Origin: HXMU1420-2 sp040830545
Lineage (GTDB): Bacteria > Pseudomonadota > Alphaproteobacteria > Rhodobacterales > Rhodobacteraceae
Assembly (NCBI GenBank): GCA_040830545.1
Contig: JBFOMB010000008.1
Span: 124,001 to 188,000, forward strand
Direction: 5' to 3'
Length of the DNA stretch: 64,000 bases
Made by a program: the position numbers and the translations under genes. Positions 54,870 through 63,018 of this stretch are shown piece after piece. The notes under the pieces are model-generated. The model saw nothing but the letters and a program-made list of their open reading frames with translations. It ran no database searches and had not been told where the DNA came from. Numbering within the stretch: the stretch's first letter is position 1; every line of letters begins with the position of its first letter.

Positions 54870-55613
54870 CTAATCATCGTCGCTTTGCCCCTCAACCCGA
54901 GTCGCCCTCTGATAAACTTGGCGAATTGCCGCGATCATGGACGGCGCGTCCGGGGACGCTGCGACCTCAATCGCGCGAATAGGCAAGGTTTCAAGGGGTT
55001 CGGCGACCGCATCACTGAGCGCCACGACCCAAATTGACCCACCTTCGGGCACCTGACGGGCAAAGTGTCGCGCTGTTCGCGGTGAAAATAGCGGCACGAT
55101 CACCGGAATATGACAGGTCAGCGCGGCGCGGGCAGCATCCGACAGACCTTGGAGCGTCTGTTCATAGGCAATGCGTTCCTCCACAAGCAGACCCTGCACG
55201 CTGAGCCTTTGGGCGATCTGCCCCCGCCGATTTTCGCCGCAGATATGGAGGATTGGTGTCTCCGGTTGTTGAACCATCATCCGTGCAACCAAGTCATCTG
55301 CGTCTTGCGCCGTTTGACTGACCTGCCACCCGGCCATACGCGCGCGTTCCGCCGTTGCCGCACCGACGCAGTAGGCAGGTAGGTGCCGCGACACCCCGGC
55401 AGACACCGCCGCATCTACGCCATTGCGAGAGGTGAAGATCAGGCCCACAATGCCTTCGGTCTGAATGGGTGCATCGTGAAACGCAATCTCCATCAGGGGT
55501 GAGACGCAGACCTCCAGCCCCTGAAAACCCTCACCCTGAACCCGTTCGGCAAACTCCTCCGCCGCGACCCGAGGGCGCGTCAGCAGCAGAATGGCCTTTG
55601 GCGTTTCGTCCAT
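54870..55613 (-). CDS. hemD: Uroporphyrinogen-III synthase
   Basis: 247 residues from ATG 55613; the longer frame to 55697 would overlap tsaD and lacks support. LLLTRPRVAAEEFA at the N-terminus, GLIFTSRNGVDA, YCVGAATAERARMAGW, LHICGENRRGQIAQRL and the Pro-Leu-Phe-Ser-Pro-Arg-Thr-Ala motif near residue 173 are the conserved weak motifs of HemD. It closes hydroxymethylbilane to uroporphyrinogen III. hemC is not adjacent here. Divergent from tsaD. Confidence 0.92.
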   Translation of the reverse strand: MDETPKAILLLTRPRVAAEEFAERVQGEGFQGLEVCVSPLMEIAFHDAPIQTEGIVGLIFTSRNGVDAAVSAGVSRHLPAYCVGAATAERARMAGWQVSQTAQDADDLVARMMVQQPETPILHICGENRRGQIAQRLSVQGLLVEERIAYEQTLQGLSDAARAALTCHIPVIVPLFSPRTARHFARQVPEGGSIWVVALSDAVAEPLETLPIRAIEVAASPDAPSMIAAIRQVYQRATRVEGQSDDD

Positions 55614-55688
55614 TTCCGGGCCCGGGCATTGTTCAAAGCGGCCTCTGGTGATACTCCGCCGCGACCCGCCCTGCAACGATGGCGTTCC

Positions 55689-56786
55689 ATGTCCCAACCG
55701 CCTGTCACACTCCTTGGCCTTGAAAGCAGCTGTGATGATACAGCCGCCGCCGTGGTGCGTGGGTGTCCGAGCGAAGCGCAGATCCTGTCCTCGGTCGTGT
55801 CCGGTCAGACGGATTTACATGCCGCGTTTGGCGGGGTCGTGCCCGAAATTGCCGCGCGCGCACATGCGGAAAAGCTGGACCTTTGCGCACAACAGGCGCT
55901 GGATCAGGCTGGGCTGACGTTGGCTGAAATCGATGGCATTGCGGTGACCAGCGGGCCGGGGCTGATCGGTGGTGTGCTGGCCGGCGTCATGTTTGCCAAG
56001 GGGCTGAGTGCGGCGCAGAGTTTGCCCTTGCTGGGTATCAACCATCTGGCAGGGCATGCATTGACGCCCCGGCTGACCGATGGCGTGGCGTTTCCCTATT
56101 TGATGCTGCTGGTCTCGGGTGGGCATTGCCAGTTCCTGATCGTGAAAGGCCCGGATCAGTTTGAACGTCTGGGCGGTACAATTGACGACGCTCCGGGGGA
56201 GGCGTTCGACAAAACCGCACGCCTGCTGGGCCTGTCCCAACCCGGCGGTCCGATCGTGGAGGCACAGGCGGCCAAGGGCGATCCGACGCGGTTCACGTTT
56301 CCGCGCCCGCTGTCTGATCGGCCCGATTGCAACATGTCCTTCTCTGGCCTGAAGACGGCTGTGTTGCGCCAACGAGACAAGCTGATTGTTGATCAAGGCG
56401 GATTAACTCAACAGGACCGCGCCGACCTGTGTGCGGGGTTTCAGGACGCGGTGGCCGATGTTCTGCGGCTGAAAACGCAGCGTGCGTTGCGCAGCTACCT
56501 GACCTTGGAACCCGCTGAGCCGGTTTTGGCAGTCGCAGGCGGTGTCGCGGCGAACACGCAGATTCGGACCCACCTGCAAACGCTGTGTGACCGCGAGGGC
56601 GTTGGATTTCTTGCCCCACCGCTGGCGCTGTGCACCGACAACGCCGCGATGATTGCCTATGCGGGGATCGAACGGTTTCAGTCTGGTGAACACGATAGCA
56701 TGGACCTGTCCGCCCGTCCCCGTTGGCCACTGGATCGCACCAACCCAGCGCTGTTGGGCAGTGGCAAAAAGGGAGCCAAGGCATGA
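55689..56786 (+). CDS. tsaD: tRNA N6-threonylcarbamoyladenosine transferase TsaD
   Basis: 365 residues from ATG 55689. LGLESSCDDTAAAVV, GGVVPEIAARAHAEKL (first metal His), INHLAGHALTPRL (second metal motif) and LAVAGGVAANTQIRTHL are the Kae1/TsaD signatures. It transfers the threonylcarbamoyl group to A37 of ANN-reading tRNAs. Its stop overlaps the gpsA start by four bases. Confidence 0.96.
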   Translation: MSQPPVTLLGLESSCDDTAAAVVRGCPSEAQILSSVVSGQTDLHAAFGGVVPEIAARAHAEKLDLCAQQALDQAGLTLAEIDGIAVTSGPGLIGGVLAGVMFAKGLSAAQSLPLLGINHLAGHALTPRLTDGVAFPYLMLLVSGGHCQFLIVKGPDQFERLGGTIDDAPGEAFDKTARLLGLSQPGGPIVEAQAAKGDPTRFTFPRPLSDRPDCNMSFSGLKTAVLRQRDKLIVDQGGLTQQDRADLCAGFQDAVADVLRLKTQRALRSYLTLEPAEPVLAVAGGVAANTQIRTHLQTLCDREGVGFLAPPLALCTDNAAMIAYAGIERFQSGEHDSMDLSARPRWPLDRTNPALLGSGKKGAKA

Positions 56787-57745
56787 GTGTCGCGGTTCTG
56801 GGCGCAGGGGCGTTTGGCACTGCGCTGGCGATTTCGCTGTCTGAAAATGGCCCGGTGACTCTGTGGGCGCGGTCAGCGGAACATGCGCGGGACATGATCG
56901 AAACCCGCGAAAACAAGGCACGGCTTCCCGGTGTGGCGTTGCCAGACGCGGTCAGGGTGACGTCCGATCTGAACGATGTGAGCACCTGCCAGACCCTATT
57001 GCTGGCCATTCCCCTGCAATGTCTGCGGGGCTTCCTGATCGCCGAAAAGGCTCGATTTGCCGGAAAAACCCTTGTCGCCTGCTGCAAAGGGGCCGAGGCC
57101 GGGACAGGCCTGGGTCCAGTCGGGGTAATTCAGGAAGTCACGGAAGACGCCACAGCCGCCGTGCTGACCGGCCCCAGCTTTGCCACCGAAATCGCACGCG
57201 GGTTGCCAACGGCTCTCACGCTGGCCTGCACGGACGAAGGGGTCGGGACGCGATTGCAGTCTGAGCTGACCACACCCGTCCTGCGCCTCTATCGCTCGAC
57301 CGATGTGACAGGGGCAGAGGCAGGCGGCGCGCTGAAGAACGTGATCGCCATTGCATGCGGAACTGCAATCGGGGCTGGGCTGGGCGAAAGTGCGCGCGCG
57401 GCCCTGATGACGCGTGGATATGCGGAGATGGTGCGATACGCCACCGCACGCGGGGCACAGGCGGAAACACTGGCGGGCCTGTCCGGGTTTGGCGATCTGA
57501 CGCTGACCTGCGGATCGGACCTGTCGCGCAATTTCCGACGGGGGTTCGCCCTGGGCCGGGGCGAAGCATTCGACCCCGCCGTCACCGTCGAAGGTGTGGC
57601 AACCGCCTATGCCGTTGTGGGAGAAGCCCAGCGCTCGGAGCTAGACATGCCCATCGCAGCGGCTGTTGTGGCCCTGTTGGACGGGCGGCAGACCGTTGCG
57701 CAAGCTATGGCCGACCTGCTGTCGCGGCCACTGAAACAGGAATGA
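56783..57745 (+). CDS. gpsA: NAD(P)-dependent glycerol-3-phosphate dehydrogenase
   Basis: 320 residues from ATG 56783, overlapping the tsaD stop. VAVLGAGAFGTALAIS is the Rossmann glycine motif, VACCKGAEAGTGLGPVGVI and GPSFATEIARGLPTALTLA are family hallmarks, and GGALKNVIAIACG holds the catalytic Lys. It makes glycerol 3-phosphate for phospholipid synthesis. Confidence 0.96.
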   Translation: MSVAVLGAGAFGTALAISLSENGPVTLWARSAEHARDMIETRENKARLPGVALPDAVRVTSDLNDVSTCQTLLLAIPLQCLRGFLIAEKARFAGKTLVACCKGAEAGTGLGPVGVIQEVTEDATAAVLTGPSFATEIARGLPTALTLACTDEGVGTRLQSELTTPVLRLYRSTDVTGAEAGGALKNVIAIACGTAIGAGLGESARAALMTRGYAEMVRYATARGAQAETLAGLSGFGDLTLTCGSDLSRNFRRGFALGRGEAFDPAVTVEGVATAYAVVGEAQRSELDMPIAAAVVALLDGRQTVAQAMADLLSRPLKQE

Positions 57746-57792
57746 CTTCACCACATCGCCCGGTATGATCGGAAGCAACGGAAGGAATGCAC

Positions 57793-58215
57793 ATGAACTA
57801 CTGGTTGTTCAAATCCGAACCCTCCACGTGGAGCTGGGAAGATCAGGTTGGCAAAGGTGAAGTTGGCGAGGAATGGGACGGTGTCCGCAACTATCAGGCG
57901 CGCAATTTCATGCGCGAGATGAAGGTAGGCGACCGAGGATTTTTCTATCACTCGCAAAAGGAAAAGGCCGTTGTCGGGATTGTCGAGGTCTGTGCAGAGG
58001 CACACGCAGACAGCACAACCGATGACGACCGATGGGCATGTGTGGATATTCGCGCGATTCGTCCGTTTCAGACTCCGGTGACGCTGGACCAGATCAAAGG
58101 ACACCCGGCCCTGTCAGAGATGGTTTTGGTGAAAAATTCCCGTCTGTCCGTGCAGCCGGTGACAGCAGATGAATGGGCGGCAGTTTGCGGGTTGGGCGAC
58201 ACTGATCCCAGCTGA
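57793..58215 (+). CDS. EVE-domain protein
   Basis: 140 residues from ATG 57793, better spaced from GGAAGGA than the ATG at 57787. MNYWLFKSEPSTWSWEDQ, WDGVRNYQARNFMREMKVGDRGFFYHS and MVLVKNSRLSVQPVT are EVE (PUA-like) signatures. EVE proteins bind modified bases. In this position, downstream of tsaD and gpsA, it is a common housekeeping neighbour in alphaproteobacteria and need not be a defence gene. Confidence 0.93.
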   Translation: MNYWLFKSEPSTWSWEDQVGKGEVGEEWDGVRNYQARNFMREMKVGDRGFFYHSQKEKAVVGIVEVCAEAHADSTTDDDRWACVDIRAIRPFQTPVTLDQIKGHPALSEMVLVKNSRLSVQPVTADEWAAVCGLGDTDPS

Positions 58216-58234
58216 TGCGTCTGATCCACAAAGC

Positions 58235-58264
58235 GGGAGGGGCCCCCGAGACCAGGCCCCTCCC
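58235..58264 (+). terminator. Terminator hairpin after the EVE gene
   Basis: A perfect 10-bp GC-rich stem GGGAGGGGCC / GGCCCCTCCC with a 10-base loop begins 20 bases after the stop. There is no U-tract, but stem strength and place suit transcription end of the tsaD-gpsA-EVE genes. Confidence 0.65.
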
Positions 58265-58398
58265 TCACCCCGTGTGCTCCCTACTCACCACACACGATTG
58301 AACTTAGGTCCTGGCCGTACTGGCCATGGATTTACACTAGCACCAGTGCCCGACTCGCTCAAACGGCAAGTATCTAAAATCTTGTGAACCTCGGGGCG

Positions 58399-59529
58399 TC
58401 AATCGTCCGACAGGGTGTATAGAAACGCCGCCAGATCATTCAGATCGTCATCGCGCAGACTCAATGGTCGCAGAATCGCCTCTCCATCCGCGTGCAACCG
58501 TTCCATGTCGATATGATTGTAATGGTTCAGAACCGCGCGAAGATCGGGCAGGCTCCCGTCATGCATGTAAGGCGCGGTGAGCGTAACCCGCCGCAGCGAC
58601 GGCACCCGGAATGTGCCAAAATCGGAGTGCTGAAAGCGGACGGATCGAACCGCCCATGCCCCGGTTTTGTCGGGGTCGTCGCTGTAGGCGCCATCCAGCG
58701 TGAACGGGCTGCTCATCAGGGTCTGCAAGCCACCATGCCGCCCGGCATCTACCCGGCCGTGTTCCAGAAAATAGGGCACGCCCGCGTCATGGAACTCACC
58801 ATTCGAAAACCGTGGCCCGGAATGGCACGTCGCGCAGTTCCCATGCCCAACGAACAGACGTAAGCCCCTTAGCGCAGCTTCGGGATAGTCGGCCATCGCC
58901 GCCTGGTCACGCGTCGCCAACGCGTCCCGAAAACTGTCGAACGATGTGCGCCCTGTTGTGAGTGTTTCCAGATAGGCGGCCAACGCCTTGGACACGTTCA
59001 CGCTGGTGTCCATTGGGGATTGCGCGTCAAGCGGTCCGAAAACCCGCTGATATGACGCTAAATTCTGGCTCTTTGCGACGCCACTTTGCAGGCTTTCTGG
59101 ATCAAGCGCCATTTCGTCCGCATTGAACAAGGGCGTCAGGTTTTGCGCCCACAGATTGTCCGTGTCTCCTGACCAGCCAAACCAACGGTTCAGATGGGCA
59201 TTCCACAGCGACTGCGTGTTTCGATCCAACCGTTTCTGCCCAATTGCGCGGGGTAAGCCGTCGGCAAACTGCTGATCAGGCTGGTGGCAGGTCGCACAGG
59301 ACATGTCCCGTCCAGCGGACAATGTGGTGTCGTTGAACAGCATTTCGCCCAAGGCAATCGCCACCGGATCGCCCGAAACTCTGTTGCTAGGGTCATGTGT
59401 TGCATCAGGTGGCCACGGGCCGTGTGACAGGATTTTCTCAATTTCAGCGTCTGTCAAAGGGTCAGCTCTGCTTGCAAGAGCAAGAACCGAGAAACCGAGT
59501 ACGAGGCAAAGCAGAATCCGCCAGGTCAC
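58399..59529 (-). CDS. Di-heme cytochrome c peroxidase / MauG-like protein
   Basis: 376 residues from GTG 59529, which overlaps the stop of the upstream gene (GTGA) and gives a signal peptide (ILLCLVLGFSVLALAS); the ATG at 59598 would put 23 basic residues before it. Two haem c sites are present: MSCATCHQPDQQFADG and GNCATCHSGPRFSNG. FRVPSLRRVTLTAPYMHDGSLPDLRAVLNHYN is the typical end of the family. It is periplasmic and either reduces peroxide or oxidises a protein partner. Last gene of a three-gene operon. Confidence 0.9.
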   Translation of the reverse strand: MTWRILLCLVLGFSVLALASRADPLTDAEIEKILSHGPWPPDATHDPSNRVSGDPVAIALGEMLFNDTTLSAGRDMSCATCHQPDQQFADGLPRAIGQKRLDRNTQSLWNAHLNRWFGWSGDTDNLWAQNLTPLFNADEMALDPESLQSGVAKSQNLASYQRVFGPLDAQSPMDTSVNVSKALAAYLETLTTGRTSFDSFRDALATRDQAAMADYPEAALRGLRLFVGHGNCATCHSGPRFSNGEFHDAGVPYFLEHGRVDAGRHGGLQTLMSSPFTLDGAYSDDPDKTGAWAVRSVRFQHSDFGTFRVPSLRRVTLTAPYMHDGSLPDLRAVLNHYNHIDMERLHADGEAILRPLSLRDDDLNDLAAFLYTLSDD

Positions 59530-59912
59530 TGAACCGAAATCTCGGTTGAGTAGTCGAAGCGCGCGCTTCCGGCGGTGACCTTTACTCTCAAACGCCACGC
59601 ACCCGGCATGTGGAACACAACACCCGAGGCCTGAAACTCTCCGTCGCCCAGATCTGTGATTTGCGGTGTGTAGTTCATGCCATGTTGATGGGTCGGCATG
59701 TCGGCGTCGAAATCAAGCTTGATAGGGCCTGATTCCGCACAAACCTGGATAAAGACGGAGAAGGGAGCGGATACCGGCACCTTGTCCATATCAACGAATA
59801 CTGGTGGCGCATTTGCGTCGGCTGAAATCAGCTCAACCGCTCTTTGATTGTCCGGGCAGGCCCAGACCGATGATGCAAACATCAGAAACAGAGCGACCAG
59901 CATCGCCCTCAT
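59526..59912 (-). CDS. Small exported YtkA/FixH-like protein
   Basis: 128 residues with a signal peptide (MLVALFLMFASSVWA). DADMPTHQHGMNYTPQ is a Met/His motif like those of YtkA/FixH and copper-binding periplasmic proteins, and VVFHMPGAWRLRVKVTAG is the conserved beta-strand pattern. It may carry copper or dock with the haem protein encoded next. Its start overlaps the amidohydrolase stop and its stop overlaps the peroxidase start. Confidence 0.8.
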   Translation of the reverse strand: MRAMLVALFLMFASSVWACPDNQRAVELISADANAPPVFVDMDKVPVSAPFSVFIQVCAESGPIKLDFDADMPTHQHGMNYTPQITDLGDGEFQASGVVFHMPGAWRLRVKVTAGSARFDYSTEISVQ

Positions 59913-60718
59913 TCCGCTGCCAACATCGCTTCCGCGTTCTCATATGCAATCTTGCGCGCAACGTCGGGCGGCAATTGCACCAGCCATTCGCGCGAATACT
60001 TGGCGTGTGGTCCGACATAGTACCAGCGTTCAGGTGCAAAAGTATCTGTACCAACCATGAACCGGTTCGGGTGCTTCAGGAATACGCGCTGCCAATCTGC
60101 GTCCAATTTACCGCGGGTCGCCATTTCTGACCGGAACGCCAGATCGGCCCATAGCTTGGGATAGGTGTCCAAAGCTTCGGCCACGGCGTCAGAACCTTCG
60201 AATCCTGAATGGGCCCACAAGACACGCGCGTCGGGCCAGGTTTGAAAAATCAAATCCAGTGCCGCGCGGTCGCCGTGATGATGCAGGATCAGGTTTCGGT
60301 CCCGCGCCATGGCGATCATCGCTTGAATCACCTCGGTTTGGATGTCGTCGCCATAGGCGTGAAATTCGCCGATGGCTTCATACTCAAACCGACCCAATCG
60401 ATCCTTTAGGTAGTCGATCACCGTCGGATCGTGCATCCAGGTCGAAATCTCCCCACGCCGACGATAGGGCCGAAGCGCAGGCACGATGATGTCCGGGGCC
60501 GCCTGTTTCAGGAGTTGCGTGCCGTTGTCGTCAGAGCTGGATACCAATGCCTTACGTACTCCGGCCTCACGCAAGATACGGGCAACTTCGTCCGGCGGTA
60601 CACGTTCCACCGCGTCGTGACTGTAGTGGATGTGCGCGTCAAAGATTGGCAGGTCTTCGGCCACCACCGAAGCAGCAAGCCAGACGCTTGTCAGGGTAAT
60701 GGTCAGTCGCGCAAGCAT
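59909..60718 (-). CDS. Exported amidohydrolase-family TIM-barrel protein
   Basis: 269 residues from ATG 60718 with a signal peptide (MLARLTITLTSVWLAASVVA). FDAHIHYSHD is the HxH metal motif, NLILHHHGDRAALD and VLWAHSGFEG supply further histidines, and MVGTDTF supplies the Asp. It belongs to the amidohydrolase-2 group, which is usually cytoplasmic; export is unusual. First gene of the operon with the FixH-like and peroxidase genes. Substrate unknown. Confidence 0.87.
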   Translation of the reverse strand: MLARLTITLTSVWLAASVVAEDLPIFDAHIHYSHDAVERVPPDEVARILREAGVRKALVSSSDDNGTQLLKQAAPDIIVPALRPYRRRGEISTWMHDPTVIDYLKDRLGRFEYEAIGEFHAYGDDIQTEVIQAMIAMARDRNLILHHHGDRAALDLIFQTWPDARVLWAHSGFEGSDAVAEALDTYPKLWADLAFRSEMATRGKLDADWQRVFLKHPNRFMVGTDTFAPERWYYVGPHAKYSREWLVQLPPDVARKIAYENAEAMLAAE

Positions 60719-60803
60719 AGTGTGTTTCCCGTTCAACCTGCCGGGAATGATAGCGCCCGGCAGGGATGGGACAAACAAATGGTTCGGTATCGAACCCTTT
60801 GGG

Positions 60804-61145
60804 TCAGCCGTAAACAGACTCTTTCCCGAAATGCTTGGTCAGCATGTAGTAGACGACGGCACGATACTTGTTCCGCTCGGACTGGCCATAGGTTTCGATA
60901 ACCTTGGCAATGCCTTCGTCCAGTTCCGGTCCGTCTGACAGGCCCAGTTTCTTGATCAGAAAGTTGTTTTTGACCGTCTCAATCTCACCTTCCTGAGTCG
61001 CCGCCACGGTCGAGCTGTCCGCGTTGTAGATCGCCGGGCCACAGCCGATAGTGACCTTGGTCAGCAGGTCCATGTCCGGGTCCATCCCGCACTTGTTTTT
61101 CAGATCATCAGCGTACTGCGCAATCAGATCGTCTCTTTTACTCAT
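60804..61145 (-). CDS. DUF2853 family protein
   Basis: 113 residues, the whole domain: LIAQYADDLKNKCGMDPDMDLLTKVTIGCGPAIYNADSSTVA and YYMLTKHFGKESVYG. The family is widespread in alphaproteobacteria with no known function. Single gene. Confidence 0.9.
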   Translation of the reverse strand: MSKRDDLIAQYADDLKNKCGMDPDMDLLTKVTIGCGPAIYNADSSTVAATQEGEIETVKNNFLIKKLGLSDGPELDEGIAKVIETYGQSERNKYRAVVYYMLTKHFGKESVYG

Positions 61146-61284
61146 CAGATTTCCCCTGTTTTGGCCCTGTTTTTGAGGTTGGGCGATCCCTGTTTGAAGC
61201 GTAAGCGCATCGGTTGGTCAGAAAAAGGGAAACTTTGTAGGGGTGATCCCCCCACCTGAAGGCTTGATTTCAGCGCAAACTATA

Positions 61285-61302
61285 TTTAACTTTATTGTTA
61301 AT
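61285..61302. promoter_or_regulatory. AT-rich dyad in front of the DUF899 gene
   Basis: TTAAC and GTTAA arms with a 6-base spacer sit 18 bases before the start, just ahead of the ribosome site GAGGAG, in an unusually AT-rich patch. It may be an operator over the promoter. Confidence 0.35.
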
Positions 61303-61319
61303 TATAGAGGAGATTATCT

Positions 61320-61976
61320 ATGCCAGTAACCTTCCCCGGAGAATCCCCAGCCTACCGCACGGCACGTGACGCGCTGTTGACTGAAGAAATCGCGCTCCGT
61401 GCACAGGTCGAACGTGTAGCGGCATTGCGCAGGGACTTGCCTCTTGGCGGTTCAGTTGCAGACTATGCGTTTCAGGAACTTTCCGGTGAAACACTAGCGC
61501 TGGGCGAGCTATTCTCCCACCCCAACCGAACTCTGGCGATCTACAGCCTGATGTTTCGCCCGGATCAGAATGCGCCGTGCCCAATGTGCACCTCCATGCT
61601 GGATGGGTTGGCAGGGCAGGCGCAGCATATCGCTCAGCATATGGACTTTGTTGTCGTTGCGGCGGCGAAGCCGGAACAATTGCGAGCCCTTTCAGATGAC
61701 CGGGGGTGGGGCGCGTTGCGCCTGCTGTCGACGGACGGGTCGACCTACCAGACCGATTATGGCGCGGAAGCACCGGATGGGTCGCAATTACCCATGATGA
61801 ACGTGTTCAGCCAGACGGAAAATGGCGTGCGGCATTTCTGGGGGTCCGAGATGTTTCACGCCGGGCTGGACGGCCATCCAAGGCATGTGGACCAACTATG
61901 GCCGCTCTGGAATATGCTGGATCTCACGCCAGCTGGGCGACCAGATTGGTTTCCTGCCTTAGATTACAACAACTAA
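61320..61976 (+). CDS. DUF899 thioredoxin-like protein
   Basis: 218 residues. ALLTEEIALRAQVERVAALRRDLPLGG and PCPMCTSMLDGLAGQAQHI are typical of DUF899. The CPMC pair resembles a redox centre of thioredoxin-like proteins. The molecular role is not known. Good ribosome site (GAGGAG). Confidence 0.9.
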   Translation: MPVTFPGESPAYRTARDALLTEEIALRAQVERVAALRRDLPLGGSVADYAFQELSGETLALGELFSHPNRTLAIYSLMFRPDQNAPCPMCTSMLDGLAGQAQHIAQHMDFVVVAAAKPEQLRALSDDRGWGALRLLSTDGSTYQTDYGAEAPDGSQLPMMNVFSQTENGVRHFWGSEMFHAGLDGHPRHVDQLWPLWNMLDLTPAGRPDWFPALDYNN

Positions 61977-62033
61977 CCCATCCGCTGGCCAAGGCCATTC
62001 GAATGGCCTTGGTCCACGCCTATTGCCGCGCAT

Positions 62034-63014
62034 TCAATTTTGAAGCGATGCTGCGTCGAAGATTTCGGTCAGTTCCCTGATTTCCATGCTCGCCAACCCG
62101 GCCCCACGCCCGGCCAAATCCGCCGCCAATCGGCACATCGCTGCATTGAGCGGTGTAGGCACACCAACCAACCGCCCCTGAAGAACAATTTCCCCGTTCA
62201 GGTAGTCTGTTTCCAGCGGCTGGCCGCGCTTCAGGCTTTGTGCTGTGGATCCCCACCCGCGCTCGACCCCTGGAACGTCGGCAAATCGCAACAGATCAGC
62301 CCGACGCGGATCTGCCTCGTCCACTTCGTGCCAAGCGATTCCCGCGGCCCGAAAAACCTCCATAGCCTCGTCCTTGAGCCGCGAATGAAAGGGTTTCAAA
62401 TCCGGGGTTTTCCCGACCGCCGCCCGCAGGATGTTGCCGAGATTCATCAGTACCTTGCCATGTTTCGCCGACATCACGTTGTCGGTTGGAAAGGCGGCAA
62501 AGCCGGAGCCGTTCAACACCTCACACAGTGCCTGATCACACTCGTCCTGACCGGCAGGTGCGCAACCGACGTCAAACATGCCGTGATTGGGCGTACCAAA
62601 CGCAGCAACTTCGCCCGGAACCAGGTAGGTGGCGGGCATCATAACGGTGACACCATGGACATTCGGGAACACGCGGAGCGCCATGCGTTCGTTGGCGACG
62701 CCGTTCTGCATACAGAAAATAGGTTGATCCGTGACCCCGGCGGCGCGCAACGCGTGCAAGGCTGCAACCGTGTCCTGCGTTTTCATCACCAGCAGGATGG
62801 CGTCGTCTGGCCGGAACGTCACCTGATCCGGCGCGGCCACGCAGGGCACCGCGACGTATTCATCCAAATCCGGCGCGCGAAACCGCAGCCCCTGGGCGCG
62901 GATGGCGTCCAGATGTGGGCCACGGGCAATGCCTATGACCTCGTGTCCGGCGCGCGTCAGGGCAGCGGCGATCGACCCTCCGATCGCCCCCATCCCGTAG
63001 ACGACGACGCGCAT
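62034..63014 (-). CDS. Ketopantoate reductase family protein (PanE/ApbA)
   Basis: 326 residues. VVVYGMGAIGGSIAAALTRAGHEV is the NADP-binding motif, ILLVMKTQDTVAALHAL and FCMQNGVANERMALRVF are family signatures, and KHGKVLMNLGNIL carries the catalytic Lys region. The family includes 2-dehydropantoate 2-reductase and other 2-oxoacid reductases; the true substrate is not fixed by sequence. It starts four bases from the ahcY stop. Confidence 0.9.
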   Translation of the reverse strand: MRVVVYGMGAIGGSIAAALTRAGHEVIGIARGPHLDAIRAQGLRFRAPDLDEYVAVPCVAAPDQVTFRPDDAILLVMKTQDTVAALHALRAAGVTDQPIFCMQNGVANERMALRVFPNVHGVTVMMPATYLVPGEVAAFGTPNHGMFDVGCAPAGQDECDQALCEVLNGSGFAAFPTDNVMSAKHGKVLMNLGNILRAAVGKTPDLKPFHSRLKDEAMEVFRAAGIAWHEVDEADPRRADLLRFADVPGVERGWGSTAQSLKRGQPLETDYLNGEIVLQGRLVGVPTPLNAAMCRLAADLAGRGAGLASMEIRELTEIFDAASLQN

Positions 63015-63018
63015 CGGC

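Noticed and set aside
57793..58215. EVE protein as a defence gene
   Set aside because: It lies outside the island beside tsaD and gpsA, a common housekeeping arrangement in alphaproteobacteria.
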